Notes under the pieces: model-generated
Database searches by the model: none
What the model saw: the letters and a program-made list of their open reading frames with translations, nothing else
Told to the model about the DNA's origin: nothing
Assembly: GCA_902809935.1 (NCBI GenBank)
Contig: LR778134.1
Span: 372,001-436,000 of the forward strand
DNA length: 64,000 bases
Origin: Ruminococcaceae bacterium BL-4
GTDB lineage: Bacteria; Bacillota; Clostridia; Oscillospirales; Acutalibacteraceae
Reading direction: 5' to 3'
Shown here: one piece after another, positions 25,067-33,378 of the stretch
How positions within the stretch are numbered: position 1 is the first letter of the stretch
Layout of the letters: each line of letters opens with the position of its first letter
Position numbers and translations under genes: made by a program

Positions 25067-25942
25067 ATGGCTGAATGGTATGGCGGCGAAAGTGACTACA
25101 GCTATTCCTGGGGCACCGGCACAACTCAAGCATACTTATCCGCATCCGTCGAAATTATCAGTGAAACTGTTGCCCGGGTACATGTACACACATCCACCGC
25201 CTGTATCAATGGCGGAATGAGTGAATACGGTGTTCATACGCAGTGCGGTGTTGAAAACTACAGCGCAGATGGAGAAGGAATTTACAGCGGAAATGGAAAC
25301 TGGGTTGGACAAGTAAACGGAACCTGGGATTTCAGCCGAAATGACGGTGATTATGATGTTACCGTATTCGGAAAATACTGGGGCGATACAGTCAACGGAT
25401 ACGGCTCTGCTGGCAATAACGGCGAGGTTTACGGGACTCTTACAATTCCTGCACGCCCCTATTATCCTGCCGGGGCTCCGTCCGCCAAAGTATCTAAAAT
25501 GCAAGTGCCGATCGGAACGGCGATCACATTATCGTGGGCAAAATCCAGCACGCAGGGCAACGCAAATTTCGACCATTTCGAAGTTACCGACGGACTCGGT
25601 GCACGGCTGTACGTTGGATCCGGAACAAGTATCCAGACAGTGCCAAGCAAAATACTTGATCAGTACGGCAAAGACAATTATTACAATCGAATAACAGTTT
25701 CCAATAAGAAAAAAGGCTGGGTTTATTACGCTGTCTGGGAAGTTCATGAGTGGTACAGGTCCTACCCATCCTCCCCCATTTGTTGGATTGGTGTCGAGGT
25801 CAAATCCGGTGTGATCACGTTGTACGACTCAGCCGGCAAAAAGCATACCGGACTCGTGACCGCCTATGATGGCAATGGAAAGTCCCACTTTGTCTTGATC
25901 TCAGCTTACGATGCAAACGGGAAAAGGCATGATACACAATAA
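25067..25942 (+). CDS. Phage structural protein, probable baseplate/fibre component
   Basis: A 291-residue, strongly beta-rich protein full of Gly, Ser, Tyr and Trp, with a middle segment (about 145-245) resembling an immunoglobulin-like domain and a C-terminal stretch with two GNGK/ANGK-type turns. No specific family is recognised. It sits between two receptor-binding candidates, so a role in host-surface binding is likely. The ribosome site is GGGAAG. Confidence 0.65.
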   Translation: MAEWYGGESDYSYSWGTGTTQAYLSASVEIISETVARVHVHTSTACINGGMSEYGVHTQCGVENYSADGEGIYSGNGNWVGQVNGTWDFSRNDGDYDVTVFGKYWGDTVNGYGSAGNNGEVYGTLTIPARPYYPAGAPSAKVSKMQVPIGTAITLSWAKSSTQGNANFDHFEVTDGLGARLYVGSGTSIQTVPSKILDQYGKDNYYNRITVSNKKKGWVYYAVWEVHEWYRSYPSSPICWIGVEVKSGVITLYDSAGKKHTGLVTAYDGNGKSHFVLISAYDANGKRHDTQ

Positions 25943-25957
25943 GGAGGAAAATAAATC

Positions 25958-27121
25958 ATGATAGAATTGACCGTCAGCAAAACGTCCGACAGCCCATCTG
26001 TATTCTCAATATCGCCCTCTAATATCGAACTTGGGGGGAAGCAAGCTAGCGGTGTAGACTTTCTGCGCGTCAGCGTTCCGCCCGACTGGCAAGGGAAGAC
26101 AGTCAGAATCACATTTGTCCACGCTGCAAATAACCAAAAAGTCGCCGTAATTTTGCCGGAAACCGGAATCATCAAATTGACGTCCGATATTACATCGTGC
26201 AACGGTGACATTGTGATTGATGCTGCAGGCACAGACGATTATGCGGCATATAGCACCGTCTGCCATTACACGGTATACAGCCACCCTGACGCCGGGAGCA
26301 ACGGACAAGTGATCACACCAGACGAATACCATCAATTTATCGGCGAAGTTAAGAATTACAGCGACTCGGCACAAGCAAGTGCAAACAAAGCGATTGAATA
26401 TACTGCAGTTTTCAAAAACTCCGGATACCATAACAGCATTTACCGCGGTAAAGATATCAGCGCAAACGAGGCTGACGGCTCTATGTATACGAATATTGCC
26501 AATGGGACTTTTGACGATATTTTTGTCGGAGACTATTTTCATAAAACAGTAAACGGGCAAAATTATGTGTTCCAAGTTTTAGGCTGTGATATAAAAATGA
26601 ATCGAGGAAGCACACCGTTAACTGCGCATCATATCGTTGTAATGCCGACTACAAGTTTGGGTTCTTACAAAATGAATGATACCAATACAACAGATGGTGG
26701 ATATGTAGGCAGTAAAATGTATACTGATGTTTTGCCGGTATGGGCGGGATATCTTAGTAATGCGTTTGGTTCACATTTAATCACAAGCAAAGAATTACTA
26801 GTAAATGCCACTTCTTCCGGTTCCCCTTCTGGTTGGTCTTGGTTCGACTCTACCGTTAATCTTATGACCGTTGAGGAAGTCTTGGGTCATGGAACGTTTG
26901 GAATAAGTCATTACGAATATTATTTCAATATCGGAATTTCTTACGGTCAACTTCCATTATTCCGGCTTTCTCCCGATAAAATCTGCATAAGATATGCAAC
27001 ATATTGGCTGCGAAACATTCCGCAGTCCACATTTTTTTCGACGGTTAACAACGAAGGGTATGTACATATTACACCGGCATCTGCCAGTGCAGAACTACGA
27101 CCATATTTCCTTTTAGGATAA
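25958..27121 (+). CDS. Receptor-binding baseplate protein with DUF6273/C-lectin-like C-terminal domain
   Basis: A 387-residue protein. Residues 1 to about 110 form a beta domain like the BppU-type attachment module; a short helical stalk (130-150) follows. The C-terminal domain from about 165 has GDYFHKTVNGQNYVFQVLG, MNDTNTTDGGYVGSKM, and a final YWLR then LRPYFLLG, the pattern of the DUF6273/C-type-lectin-like domains at phage tail tips. That domain would contact the host receptor. No reverse transcriptase or template repeat is seen nearby. The ribosome site is AAGGAGG. Confidence 0.78.
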   Translation: MIELTVSKTSDSPSVFSISPSNIELGGKQASGVDFLRVSVPPDWQGKTVRITFVHAANNQKVAVILPETGIIKLTSDITSCNGDIVIDAAGTDDYAAYSTVCHYTVYSHPDAGSNGQVITPDEYHQFIGEVKNYSDSAQASANKAIEYTAVFKNSGYHNSIYRGKDISANEADGSMYTNIANGTFDDIFVGDYFHKTVNGQNYVFQVLGCDIKMNRGSTPLTAHHIVVMPTTSLGSYKMNDTNTTDGGYVGSKMYTDVLPVWAGYLSNAFGSHLITSKELLVNATSSGSPSGWSWFDSTVNLMTVEEVLGHGTFGISHYEYYFNIGISYGQLPLFRLSPDKICIRYATYWLRNIPQSTFFSTVNNEGYVHITPASASAELRPYFLLG

Positions 27122-27130
27122 GGAGGGCTT

Positions 27131-27340
27131 ATGAAAATTTTAGATGAAAGCGGGAATCCGATTACCGGTACGCCTGATTTTAGCACAGGAAGATATTTGC
27201 AAAATTCTAACGGCGATTTAGTTTTTACAAAATATACGGATGCAGAATTAGCTGAAATAAAAAAGCAACAGGAATCAGACCCGATCACGCAGTTACAGCT
27301 CGAATTGAAAAAAGTACAGAAGGCTTTGGAGGCACAATGA
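27131..27340 (+). CDS. Small tail-region protein (MKILD type), second copy
   Basis: A 69-residue protein with AAGGAGG six bases before the ATG. It begins MKILDESGNPITG and ends in a helix with ITQLQLELKKVQKALEAQ. It parallels the 119-residue protein at 23564, lacking the middle. It follows the receptor-binding gene, as the other copy follows the collar-type gene. Possible fibre partner; function unknown. Confidence 0.7.
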   Translation: MKILDESGNPITGTPDFSTGRYLQNSNGDLVFTKYTDAELAEIKKQQESDPITQLQLELKKVQKALEAQ

Positions 27341-27381
27341 CATGCAGGTCGAGATATCCATAATTAAGGAGGATAAAAATC

Positions 27382-28437
27382 ATGAGAGGAATTGACACAA
27401 GCGAGCACAACGGGAGAATTACCCGTGATGTGCTGCAAAATGTAGACTTTGTAATAATCAGGCTCGGTTTTGGTTCTGATATCCAGTCGCAGGACGATAG
27501 CGAATTTGAAAATACCGTCGCACTTTGCGAACAGATGGGAAAGCCTTGGGGCGCTTATCTTTACGGATATGCCCTCAACGATGACGACGCCCGAAGTGAG
27601 GTAGCTCATGCCCGCCGGATTTTAGCCGGCAGAGTCCCGTCTATGGGTGTTTGGTACGACATGGAAGACGCAGACGGATATAAACGCAACAACGGATTTC
27701 CGTCTAATGATCAGCTACAGTCCATCTGTGATATCTTCTGCAGTGCCATGGAGGCAGATGGAAACTATTCCGGTATTTACGCAAGCCAATCTTGGATCGA
27801 TGGCTGTCTTGCCGGCGGCCGGCTTGATCGCTATGATAAGTGGATTGCACAGTGGGCTGACCACTGCACCAGTCCTGCATCTCACCGCCTTTGGCAGTTT
27901 AAGGATTGCCTTAACATTTGCGGCAGAAACTTCGACGGCAACGAGTCGGACAAGTGTCCTCTTTGGGAAGGTGCTCCCTCCCCTGCCCCACAGCAGTCGG
28001 AGGCATCGGCGGAACAGCCGTCCGGTAATGCACACGGCATCGGTGAAGACGTTGTATTTTCCACCTGCTACACATCCAGCACCGCACCAAACAGTGAAGC
28101 AATTCCAGCAGGAAACATGCTCAAAAATCATGGCGTCATTACATACGTTGCAGAAGGCACTGCAAATCCATACCTCTTGGACAACGGAATGTGCTGGGTA
28201 AACGATGGAGATATCCGCGGACAGTACTGTGACGATTCTGCCCCTGCAGCTGCTATCGGAATCGGTGACAGCGTCAAGGTTCAATCCGGCGCTTACGATT
28301 ATGATGGAAACGGTCTTGCAGACTTTGTGTATCAGACCACCTACAACATTCTAGAACTTTCCGGCGACCGCGCAGTTATTGGCATCGGCGGAGATGTCAC
28401 GGCCGCTGTAAATATCAATAATCTTTATAGAGTGTGA
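27382..28437 (+). CDS. Endolysin, GH25 muramidase with C-terminal SH3-like repeats
   Basis: A 351-residue lysozyme of the GH25 family, opening RGIDTSEHNG with the catalytic Asp/Glu pair on the expected strands (YDMEDADGY near residue 93). It cleaves peptidoglycan at lysis. A Pro/Ser linker at about 195-210 leads to two related SH3-like binding units (about 215-280 and 290-351), each beginning GIG(E/D). It has no signal peptide, so it depends on the holins that follow. The ribosome site is AAGGAGG. Confidence 0.92.
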   Translation: MRGIDTSEHNGRITRDVLQNVDFVIIRLGFGSDIQSQDDSEFENTVALCEQMGKPWGAYLYGYALNDDDARSEVAHARRILAGRVPSMGVWYDMEDADGYKRNNGFPSNDQLQSICDIFCSAMEADGNYSGIYASQSWIDGCLAGGRLDRYDKWIAQWADHCTSPASHRLWQFKDCLNICGRNFDGNESDKCPLWEGAPSPAPQQSEASAEQPSGNAHGIGEDVVFSTCYTSSTAPNSEAIPAGNMLKNHGVITYVAEGTANPYLLDNGMCWVNDGDIRGQYCDDSAPAAAIGIGDSVKVQSGAYDYDGNGLADFVYQTTYNILELSGDRAVIGIGGDVTAAVNINNLYRV

Positions 28438-28449
28438 GGAGAAAACAAA

Positions 28450-28686
28450 ATGCCAACAGAAGTTATTGTTGCGCTGATTGCCTTCTTAGGGACAGCGGTC
28501 GGCAGTTGGAGTGGAATCCGCATTTCCAACAAATTAGTGGATTATCGTCTCTGCAAGTTGGAAGAAAAAGTCGCAAAGCACAATCAGGTTGTAGAACGTA
28601 CCTATAGACTAGAAGAACAGATAAAAGTTGCAAATCACCGAATCAGTGATTTGGAAGTTAAGGAGGAACATTATGAACATGAATGA
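28450..28686 (+). CDS. Small membrane protein of the lysis cassette (XhlA/holin-like)
   Basis: A 78-residue protein with one N-terminal membrane helix (VIVALIAFLGTAVGSW) and a charged coiled-coil tail. In phages such proteins accompany the holin and may tune its timing. It follows the endolysin by 12 bases and overlaps the holin start. Confidence 0.75.
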   Translation: MPTEVIVALIAFLGTAVGSWSGIRISNKLVDYRLCKLEEKVAKHNQVVERTYRLEEQIKVANHRISDLEVKEEHYEHE

Positions 28687-28972
28687 TTTTTTAACCTGGA
28701 GTATTCTTGGCACCTTCGCCGGTGCTGCAGCGGTTACAGGACTTTTGACACAGTTACTTAAAGGCGCCGGCACCATTGCAAAGATGCCGACACAAATTTT
28801 AAGCTATCTGATTGCCCTGGTTGTGCTGCTCATCAGCACGGCAGCTAATGCAGGATTTGCGCAGCCTTGGACAGTATGGGCACTGGTACCACTCAATGCG
28901 GTATTGGTATCGACGGCCAGCAACGGTGCCTACCAGGTAATCGCACGAGTGTCCAGCAAGTCCGGTACCTAA
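28673..28972 (+). CDS. Holin
   Basis: A 99-residue protein with three hydrophobic helices: residues 7-25, 38-57 and 65-85. This is the layout of a phage holin that opens the membrane for the endolysin. ATG at 28673 has AAGGAGG six bases upstream, inside the preceding gene. A strong terminator follows, closing the late operon. Confidence 0.82.
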   Translation: MNMNDFLTWSILGTFAGAAAVTGLLTQLLKGAGTIAKMPTQILSYLIALVVLLISTAANAGFAQPWTVWALVPLNAVLVSTASNGAYQVIARVSSKSGT

Positions 28973-28995
28973 AAATTAAATATCTACATAAACTG

Positions 28996-29042
28996 ATCCC
29001 CCAGCTATCCTTATTTTTTAGGACGGCTGGGGGATTTTTGTT
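28996..29042 (+). terminator. Terminator of the phage late operon
   Basis: ATCCCCCAGC at 28996-29005 pairs exactly with GCTGGGGGAT at 29026-29035, followed by TTTTG TTG. It lies 20 bases after the holin stop. The Abi gene downstream is therefore transcribed separately. Confidence 0.85.
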
Positions 29043-29157
29043 GTTAATACGCCTAATTGTATTATTGCAATTATGTTGAAACATGATGAACTTTTGTACA
29101 AAGTGTTCCATTTTATGGTATTTAAGAGTATTATAAATCAAAATATAAATAAAGAAG

Positions 29158-30150
29158 ATGAATAATATTAGTAATAAAATTGACAAGCCTAAAAAGACCG
29201 CTACAGAGCTTGTTTTAATGTTAAAAAATGAAAAAGGCATTAAATTCAATAAAATGGATGAGCAAGAAGCTATTAATTATTTATCATGTAAAAATAATTA
29301 TCTCAGAACAGCTTCGTATAGAAAAAATTATGAAAAATATTCTGACGGGCCAAACAAAAACAAGTACATAAATTTAGAATTTGTATACTTAACAGAGTTA
29401 TCTACGATAGATTTGGAATTGCGTTCTATTCTTTTAAAAATGTGCATTGATGTTGAACACTCCTTAAAAGTAGATCTTATGAATAAGATCGATCATAACA
29501 AAGTTGAAGATGGGTATAAAATAGTATCAGACTTTTTAGAACAAAATAATTTTGTTAAATCTGGCATTGAAAACAAAGCAGATTCTATATTTACAGGAGA
29601 TTTAATTAACTACTATTTTGAACTGTGTACTGTTTTTAAAGAAGATCAAGTACGAACAAAAATTATCAGGTCTGATTGTCCCGCATGGGTATTATTAGAA
29701 ATTATAAGTTTTGGTAATTTAATAAAATTTTATGATTTTTATAATGAAGCGTATAGTCAAAATAAATTAAAGAAAGATATACTGAACCCAATTCGTAGCC
29801 TTCGCAATGCTTGTGCACATAATAACTGTTTGTTGAATTGCATGAAACCTCGTAGAACAAAAACAAATCCTCCAAGCATTATTTCTCAATATGTGGCTTC
29901 TATTCCTGGGGTACTAAAAGAGGAACGCAACAAAAAGTTAACCTGTCGACCTATATTTGAGACGGTGTGTTTATTATATGTTTATACGAAAATAGTATCA
30001 AAAAACGTTAGGAAGGCGCGCATTAATGAACTTAAAACATTTTGCAATGAAAGGCTGGTTAAAAATAGTCAATACTTTTTAAATAATCAACTAATAACTA
30101 CATCATTTGAATTTTTAAAAAAAATTGTCAATAATATTGTTGACACATAA
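29158..30150 (+). CDS. Abi family (Abi_2/AbiD-AbiF type) HEPN protein, phage-exclusion candidate
   Basis: A 330-residue protein with the Abi_2 layout: N-terminal KPKKTATELVLMLKNEKGI, a Tyr/Arg segment near 50, and RNACAHN at about residue 216, which is the Rx4H motif of HEPN RNases (Arg216, His221). Abi_2 proteins are known abortive-infection factors in Gram-positive phages and plasmids. The gene is much more AT-rich than its neighbours, suggesting transfer. It lies after the lysis terminator at the prophage end, the usual place for lysogenic-conversion genes. A weak promoter is possible at TTCCAT-17-TATTAT (about 29107-29135); the ribosome site is poor (AAGAAG against the ATG). Confidence 0.87.
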   Translation: MNNISNKIDKPKKTATELVLMLKNEKGIKFNKMDEQEAINYLSCKNNYLRTASYRKNYEKYSDGPNKNKYINLEFVYLTELSTIDLELRSILLKMCIDVEHSLKVDLMNKIDHNKVEDGYKIVSDFLEQNNFVKSGIENKADSIFTGDLINYYFELCTVFKEDQVRTKIIRSDCPAWVLLEIISFGNLIKFYDFYNEAYSQNKLKKDILNPIRSLRNACAHNNCLLNCMKPRRTKTNPPSIISQYVASIPGVLKEERNKKLTCRPIFETVCLLYVYTKIVSKNVRKARINELKTFCNERLVKNSQYFLNNQLITTSFEFLKKIVNNIVDT

Positions 30151-30251
30151 GCGATATTAGGGGTATAGTATATATTGTAATCAAAAGGCGATTACAGATG
30201 TTTTCGCTTTTGTAAGGGTAGCGTCGTTGGCGTTGCCCTTATTCTATTTGA

Positions 30252-30300
30252 GCCACTATCAATCGTCCAACTTAAGATGATTGGTAGTGGCTTTCTTTTT
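30252..30300 (+). terminator. Strong terminator near the prophage right end
   Basis: GCCACTATCAATC at 30252-30264 pairs with GATTGGTAGTGGC at 30279-30291 (one wobble), followed by TTTCTTTTTTT. It closes the Abi transcript. Another hairpin (AAGGGTAGCG with CGTTGCCCTT) lies just upstream at about 30215-30241. Confidence 0.85.
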
Positions 30301-30351
30301 TTGCTTTGATTTAAAATGTGAATATTTTTCACTGTGAATGGAATTCACGTT

Positions 30352-30435
30352 TTGAACCTTATGTTGAACCGTATATTTATCGTTTTTGACCTGTCCTTGA
30401 CCTGTCCATTTATCATTTTTGAACCGTTTTGAACC
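30352..30435. repeat. Short direct repeats between Abi terminator and tRNA-Gly
   Basis: Four copies of TTGAACC start at 30352, 30364, 30419 and 30429, and two abutted copies of TTGACCTGTCC lie at 30386-30396 and 30397-30407. The pair is also bracketed by related ATTTATCRTTTTTGA segments. Repeats of this size next to a presumed attachment core could be arm-type integrase or excisionase sites. The reverse strand is open for 70 codons here but looks noncoding. Confidence 0.6.
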
Positions 30436-30523
30436 ATTTTTAGCTATAAGCCTATAAATTAAAAGCCGCACTGCAATGCCTTAAAAATGGCTTTACAATG
30501 CGGTTTTTACTATGATTTTTATT

Positions 30524-30597
30524 TGGAGCAGGAGAGGGGAATCGAACCCCCATATTCAGCTTGGGAAGCTGATGTTCTGCCACTGAACTACTCCTGC
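30524..30597 (-). tRNA. tRNA-Gly(CCC)
   Basis: 74 bases on the reverse strand, with CCA encoded. The acceptor stem is GCAGGAG with CTCCTGC; the D-loop contains AGTTCAGTGGCAGAA; the anticodon stem TCAGC/GCTGA closes the loop TTCCCAA, giving anticodon CCC; the T arm is GGGGG-TTCGATT-CCCC(T). Its 3' end faces the prophage, the usual orientation for tRNA genes used as attachment sites. Confidence 0.95.
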
Positions 30598-30621
30598 ATA
30601 ATTGGCGGAACTATAGTTGTT

Positions 30622-30650
30622 ATTTTAACATAAAGCAGTAACCAATGCAA
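30622..30650 (-). promoter_or_regulatory. Promoter of tRNA-Gly
   Basis: On the reverse strand TTGCAT (30645-30650), a 17-base spacer and TAAAAT (30622-30627), 25 bases before the tRNA. Confidence 0.7.
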
Positions 30651-30751
30651 GGGAATCTTATGATGATTTTCATGAAAAAAGGTTTCTCTTTAGTTTCGCT
30701 GATTTACATAATACAAAAAAATATTTTTGTAATTTCGTTTTTCCCCTATAG

Positions 30752-30833
30752 TATTCCACACTTTCCACTGGCTTTTCCACAAACCAATTCGAAAAAAGGC
30801 CGAAAATCAGCCGATTGGGGGTGGTTTTCCACA
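30752..30833 (+). other. DnaA-box-like cluster in a 440-bp gene-free stretch
   Basis: The stretch 30598-31039 holds no convincing gene. It contains TATTCCACA (30752), TTTTCCACA (30773) and TTTTCCACA (30825), all in the same orientation, each one mismatch from the DnaA box TTATCCACA. A further TTTCCAC lies at about 30762. Whether DnaA binds here is unknown. Confidence 0.35.
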
Positions 30834-30970
30834 ACTTCCACCGTCAAATTGTCAAAACTTTCCCCGGACAAACTGTTTACATAAGTTTCTAAAAAACTAA
30901 AATTATGTGTTTGACAGAACATCTTTCTCTTGATATTTAAGCCTTCTAAATAATCGTCTTTATAATTGTG

Positions 30971-31018
30971 AAAAGCCGTAGAGACTTCGTCAATAAAGAC
31001 AAAATCCCTACGGCTTTT
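30971..31018 (-). terminator. Terminator of thrS
   Basis: AAAAGCCGTAG at 30971-30981 pairs with CTACGGCTTTT at 31008-31018. T-rich on both flanks, so it may act in both directions. It lies 22 bases after the thrS stop. Confidence 0.8.
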
Positions 31019-31039
31019 TTATCTCAATTTCAATGAGAA

Positions 31040-32950
31040 TTAATCCAACTTTTTATCTGCAACTTCTTTCTGTGCACGTGCAATGAAATCTTTGACAGCC
31101 ATTGTTCCGAGATCTCCCTCTTTACGATGACGTACAGAAATTTCTCCGCTCTCAACTTCCTTATCACCAATTACCAACATATAAGGAGTCTTCTGCAGCT
31201 GTGCTTCACGGATCTTATAACCGATCTTTTCGTTTCTCATATCGCTTTCTACCCGCAGACCGGCATCTTCCAATTCTTTCTGCAGTTTTTCACAATAATC
31301 GTGATGGCGTTCACTAATCGGCAGAATCTGTACCTGCACCGGAGAAAGCCACATCGGGAATGCACCGGCAAAGTGTTCAGTAAGAATTCCAATAAAGCGC
31401 TCCACCGAACCAAATACAACACGGTGAATCATAATCGGACGATGCTTTTGCCCATCTGCGCCCGTATATTCCAATTCAAAGCGCTCCGGCAGCTGAAAAT
31501 CCAACTGAATGGTTCCGCACTGCCATGTACGGCCTAAGCAGTCCTGCAGATGGAAATCAAGCTTCGGCCCATAAAATGCGCCGTCGCCCTCATTGATATC
31601 ATAGTCGTACCCAAGTTCTGTAATCGCTTCGCGCAAAACATCCGTCGCATTATCCCAAGTTGCTTTATCGCCCATATGATCTTCCGGCATGGTCGAAAGT
31701 TCAATATGATATGGGAATCCAAAAGTCTTATAAACGCTGTCGATCAAGCGCACCACGCCCTTGATCTCGTCTTTCATCTGATCAGGCGTCATAAAGATAT
31801 GCGCATCATCCTGATTGAAGCAGCGCACGCGCATTAAGCCATGCAAAGCACCGGAAAGTTCATGACGATGGACAAGACCAATTTCACCCATTCTCAGCGG
31901 CAGATCTTTATAGGAACGCATCTTTGTCTTATAGACCAGCATTCCACCGGGGCAGTTCATCGGCTTGATTGCATAATCTTCGTTGTCAATCACCGTAGTA
32001 TACATATTATTTTTATAATGTGCCCAGTGGCCGCTGCGCTCCCAAAGCTTCCGGCTCAAAATCACCGGCGTGCTGATTTCCTGATAGCCGGCCTTCTTAT
32101 GCACTTCGCGCCAGTAATCCAGCAACAGATTTTTGAGGACCATTCCCTTTGGCAGGAAGAATGGAAATCCGGGGCCTTCATCCATAATCGTAAAGAGCTC
32201 CAGTTCTTTTCCCAGTTTACGATGATCCCTCTTTTTGGCTTCTTCCAGCATCTTTACATAGGTATCAAGATCCGCGCTCTTCGGGAAAGAAATTCCATAA
32301 ACACGCTGCAGCATCTTATTTTTAGCATCTGCACGCCAATAAGCGCCGGTGCAGTTCGTTAGTTTAACAGCTTTTACTTTTCCGGTGCTCAAAAGATGAG
32401 GGCCAGCGCAAAGGTCAATATAATCGCCCTGCTTATAGAAAGTAATTTTTTCGCCCTTGCCGCTGTGTTCTTCAATCAGTTCTACTTTGTAGTCCTGGTG
32501 TAAATCCTTCATCAGCTTTAATGCATCTTGCGCCGACATCTCTACCCGCTCTAATGGAATATCTTCTTTGATAATTTTTTTCATCTCAGTTTCAATTGCA
32601 GTGAGATCTTCCGGAGTGAGCGTTCTGGGCAAATCGAAATCATAGTAAAATCCATTATCGATCGCAGGCCCGATCGCAAATTTCGCATCAGGGAACAAGT
32701 GCTGAACCGCTTGCGCCATGATATGGGACGTAGTATGCCAATAAGCACGTTTCCCGTCCACCTGGTCAAATGTTAAAATCTCCAGCTCGCAGTCCTCTGT
32801 CAGTGGGGTCCGCAGATCGACTACTTTTCCATTCAGCTTTCCAGCGCAGGCAGCCTTATAAAGTCCCATTCCAATGCTTTTGGCAACTTCTGCAACTGTG
32901 ATTCCGGATTCGAACTCCCTTGGTTCGCCTTTTAAAGATACCTGAATCAT
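31040..32950 (-). CDS. thrS: Threonyl-tRNA synthetase
   Basis: Charges tRNA-Thr. At 636 residues it is full length: N-terminal TGS domain (1-60), second additional editing domain with HTTSHIMAQA (about residue 75) and CAGPHLLSTG (about 180), class II catalytic core with MNCPGGMLVYK and the RCFNQDDAHIF segment, and a C-terminal anticodon domain. It is a single gene with its own T-box leader and terminator. Start ATG with an AAAGGAGC ribosome site. Confidence 0.97.
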   Translation of the reverse strand: MIQVSLKGEPREFESGITVAEVAKSIGMGLYKAACAGKLNGKVVDLRTPLTEDCELEILTFDQVDGKRAYWHTTSHIMAQAVQHLFPDAKFAIGPAIDNGFYYDFDLPRTLTPEDLTAIETEMKKIIKEDIPLERVEMSAQDALKLMKDLHQDYKVELIEEHSGKGEKITFYKQGDYIDLCAGPHLLSTGKVKAVKLTNCTGAYWRADAKNKMLQRVYGISFPKSADLDTYVKMLEEAKKRDHRKLGKELELFTIMDEGPGFPFFLPKGMVLKNLLLDYWREVHKKAGYQEISTPVILSRKLWERSGHWAHYKNNMYTTVIDNEDYAIKPMNCPGGMLVYKTKMRSYKDLPLRMGEIGLVHRHELSGALHGLMRVRCFNQDDAHIFMTPDQMKDEIKGVVRLIDSVYKTFGFPYHIELSTMPEDHMGDKATWDNATDVLREAITELGYDYDINEGDGAFYGPKLDFHLQDCLGRTWQCGTIQLDFQLPERFELEYTGADGQKHRPIMIHRVVFGSVERFIGILTEHFAGAFPMWLSPVQVQILPISERHHDYCEKLQKELEDAGLRVESDMRNEKIGYKIREAQLQKTPYMLVIGDKEVESGEISVRHRKEGDLGTMAVKDFIARAQKEVADKKLD

Positions 32951-33004
32951 TTTTCTGCTCCTTTTCTTTAATATATAATATTTTTAGAGAGGCAGCTGAT
33001 AAAA

Positions 33005-33265
33005 TAAAAAAGCCCTGCCCCACCTAAAATGGGGCAAGACTTGATTTGTCTCACGGTTCCACCCATATTCTCCCGTTTAAAACGGGACTCATTAAAAAAG
33101 CTTCTAACGGTGCTCTTCCGGCATTCCTCTTCGGCATGCAGCTCGGAGGTGGTAGTCCTTGCAGTTGTATCCGGTGCAAAAGCTTTCAGCCTAAGACTTT
33201 CGCTCTCTGATCCAAAGCCAATCTGCGGCTTCCTCGTCATCGCTTTTTATTTAAATATCACCCGG
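33005..33265 (-). ncRNA. T-box leader of thrS
   Basis: Reverse-strand leader containing the T-box core TGGGTGGAACCGTGAG (33050-33065). A terminator hairpin TGCCCCA/TGGGGCA (33016-33036) with a T-run follows. A long stem I region is upstream, with ACC triplets around 33136-33160 that could hold the Thr specifier. Uncharged tRNA-Thr should stabilise the antiterminator and raise thrS expression. Confidence 0.92.
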
Positions 33266-33284
33266 TAATTCCCGGATAAGAGTC

Positions 33285-33313
33285 ATGTTATCACCGTTTT
33301 CTTTCCTTGTCAA
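33285..33313 (-). promoter_or_regulatory. Promoter of the thrS T-box transcript
   Basis: Reverse-strand TTGACA (33308-33313), 17-base spacer, TAACAT (33285-33290), just before the T-box leader. Confidence 0.75.
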
Positions 33314-33378
33314 GCGATCAAAATTTTTATTTCAAATTCTTTTGGCTGCAGAACCCTTTGGAAAAGGACGATCCATTC

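Larger units (their letters stand above)
1..30523. mobile_element. Prophage (siphophage), right-hand part; left end outside window
   Basis: A continuous forward-strand run of phage genes in canonical order: recombination, replication, late regulator, terminase, portal, head, tail, baseplate, lysis, then an Abi gene. Head genes (PBSX-type large terminase, SPP1-type portal, N4-gp56 capsid) and a 1427-residue tape measure indicate a long non-contractile tail. No integrase, repressor or excisionase is visible, so the lysogeny module must lie left of base 1. No structural gene is broken, so the element may be functional. The right boundary at the 3' end of tRNA-Gly is inferred from position, because the left attachment copy cannot be seen. 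Confidence 0.93.

Noticed and set aside
26900-27121. Diversity-generating retroelement target
   Set aside because: The receptor-binding tip has a lectin-like end, but no reverse transcriptase, template repeat or accessory gene is present in the window.
30259-30471. 70-codon reverse frame near the prophage end
   Set aside because: Lys-rich and repeat-derived, overlapping a strong terminator and the direct repeats; no ribosome site. It might be a remnant of a replication protein linker, but that cannot be supported.
30645-30884. 79-codon forward frame after tRNA-Gly
   Set aside because: No ribosome site, overlaps the tRNA promoter end and the DnaA-like boxes; composition is not protein-like.
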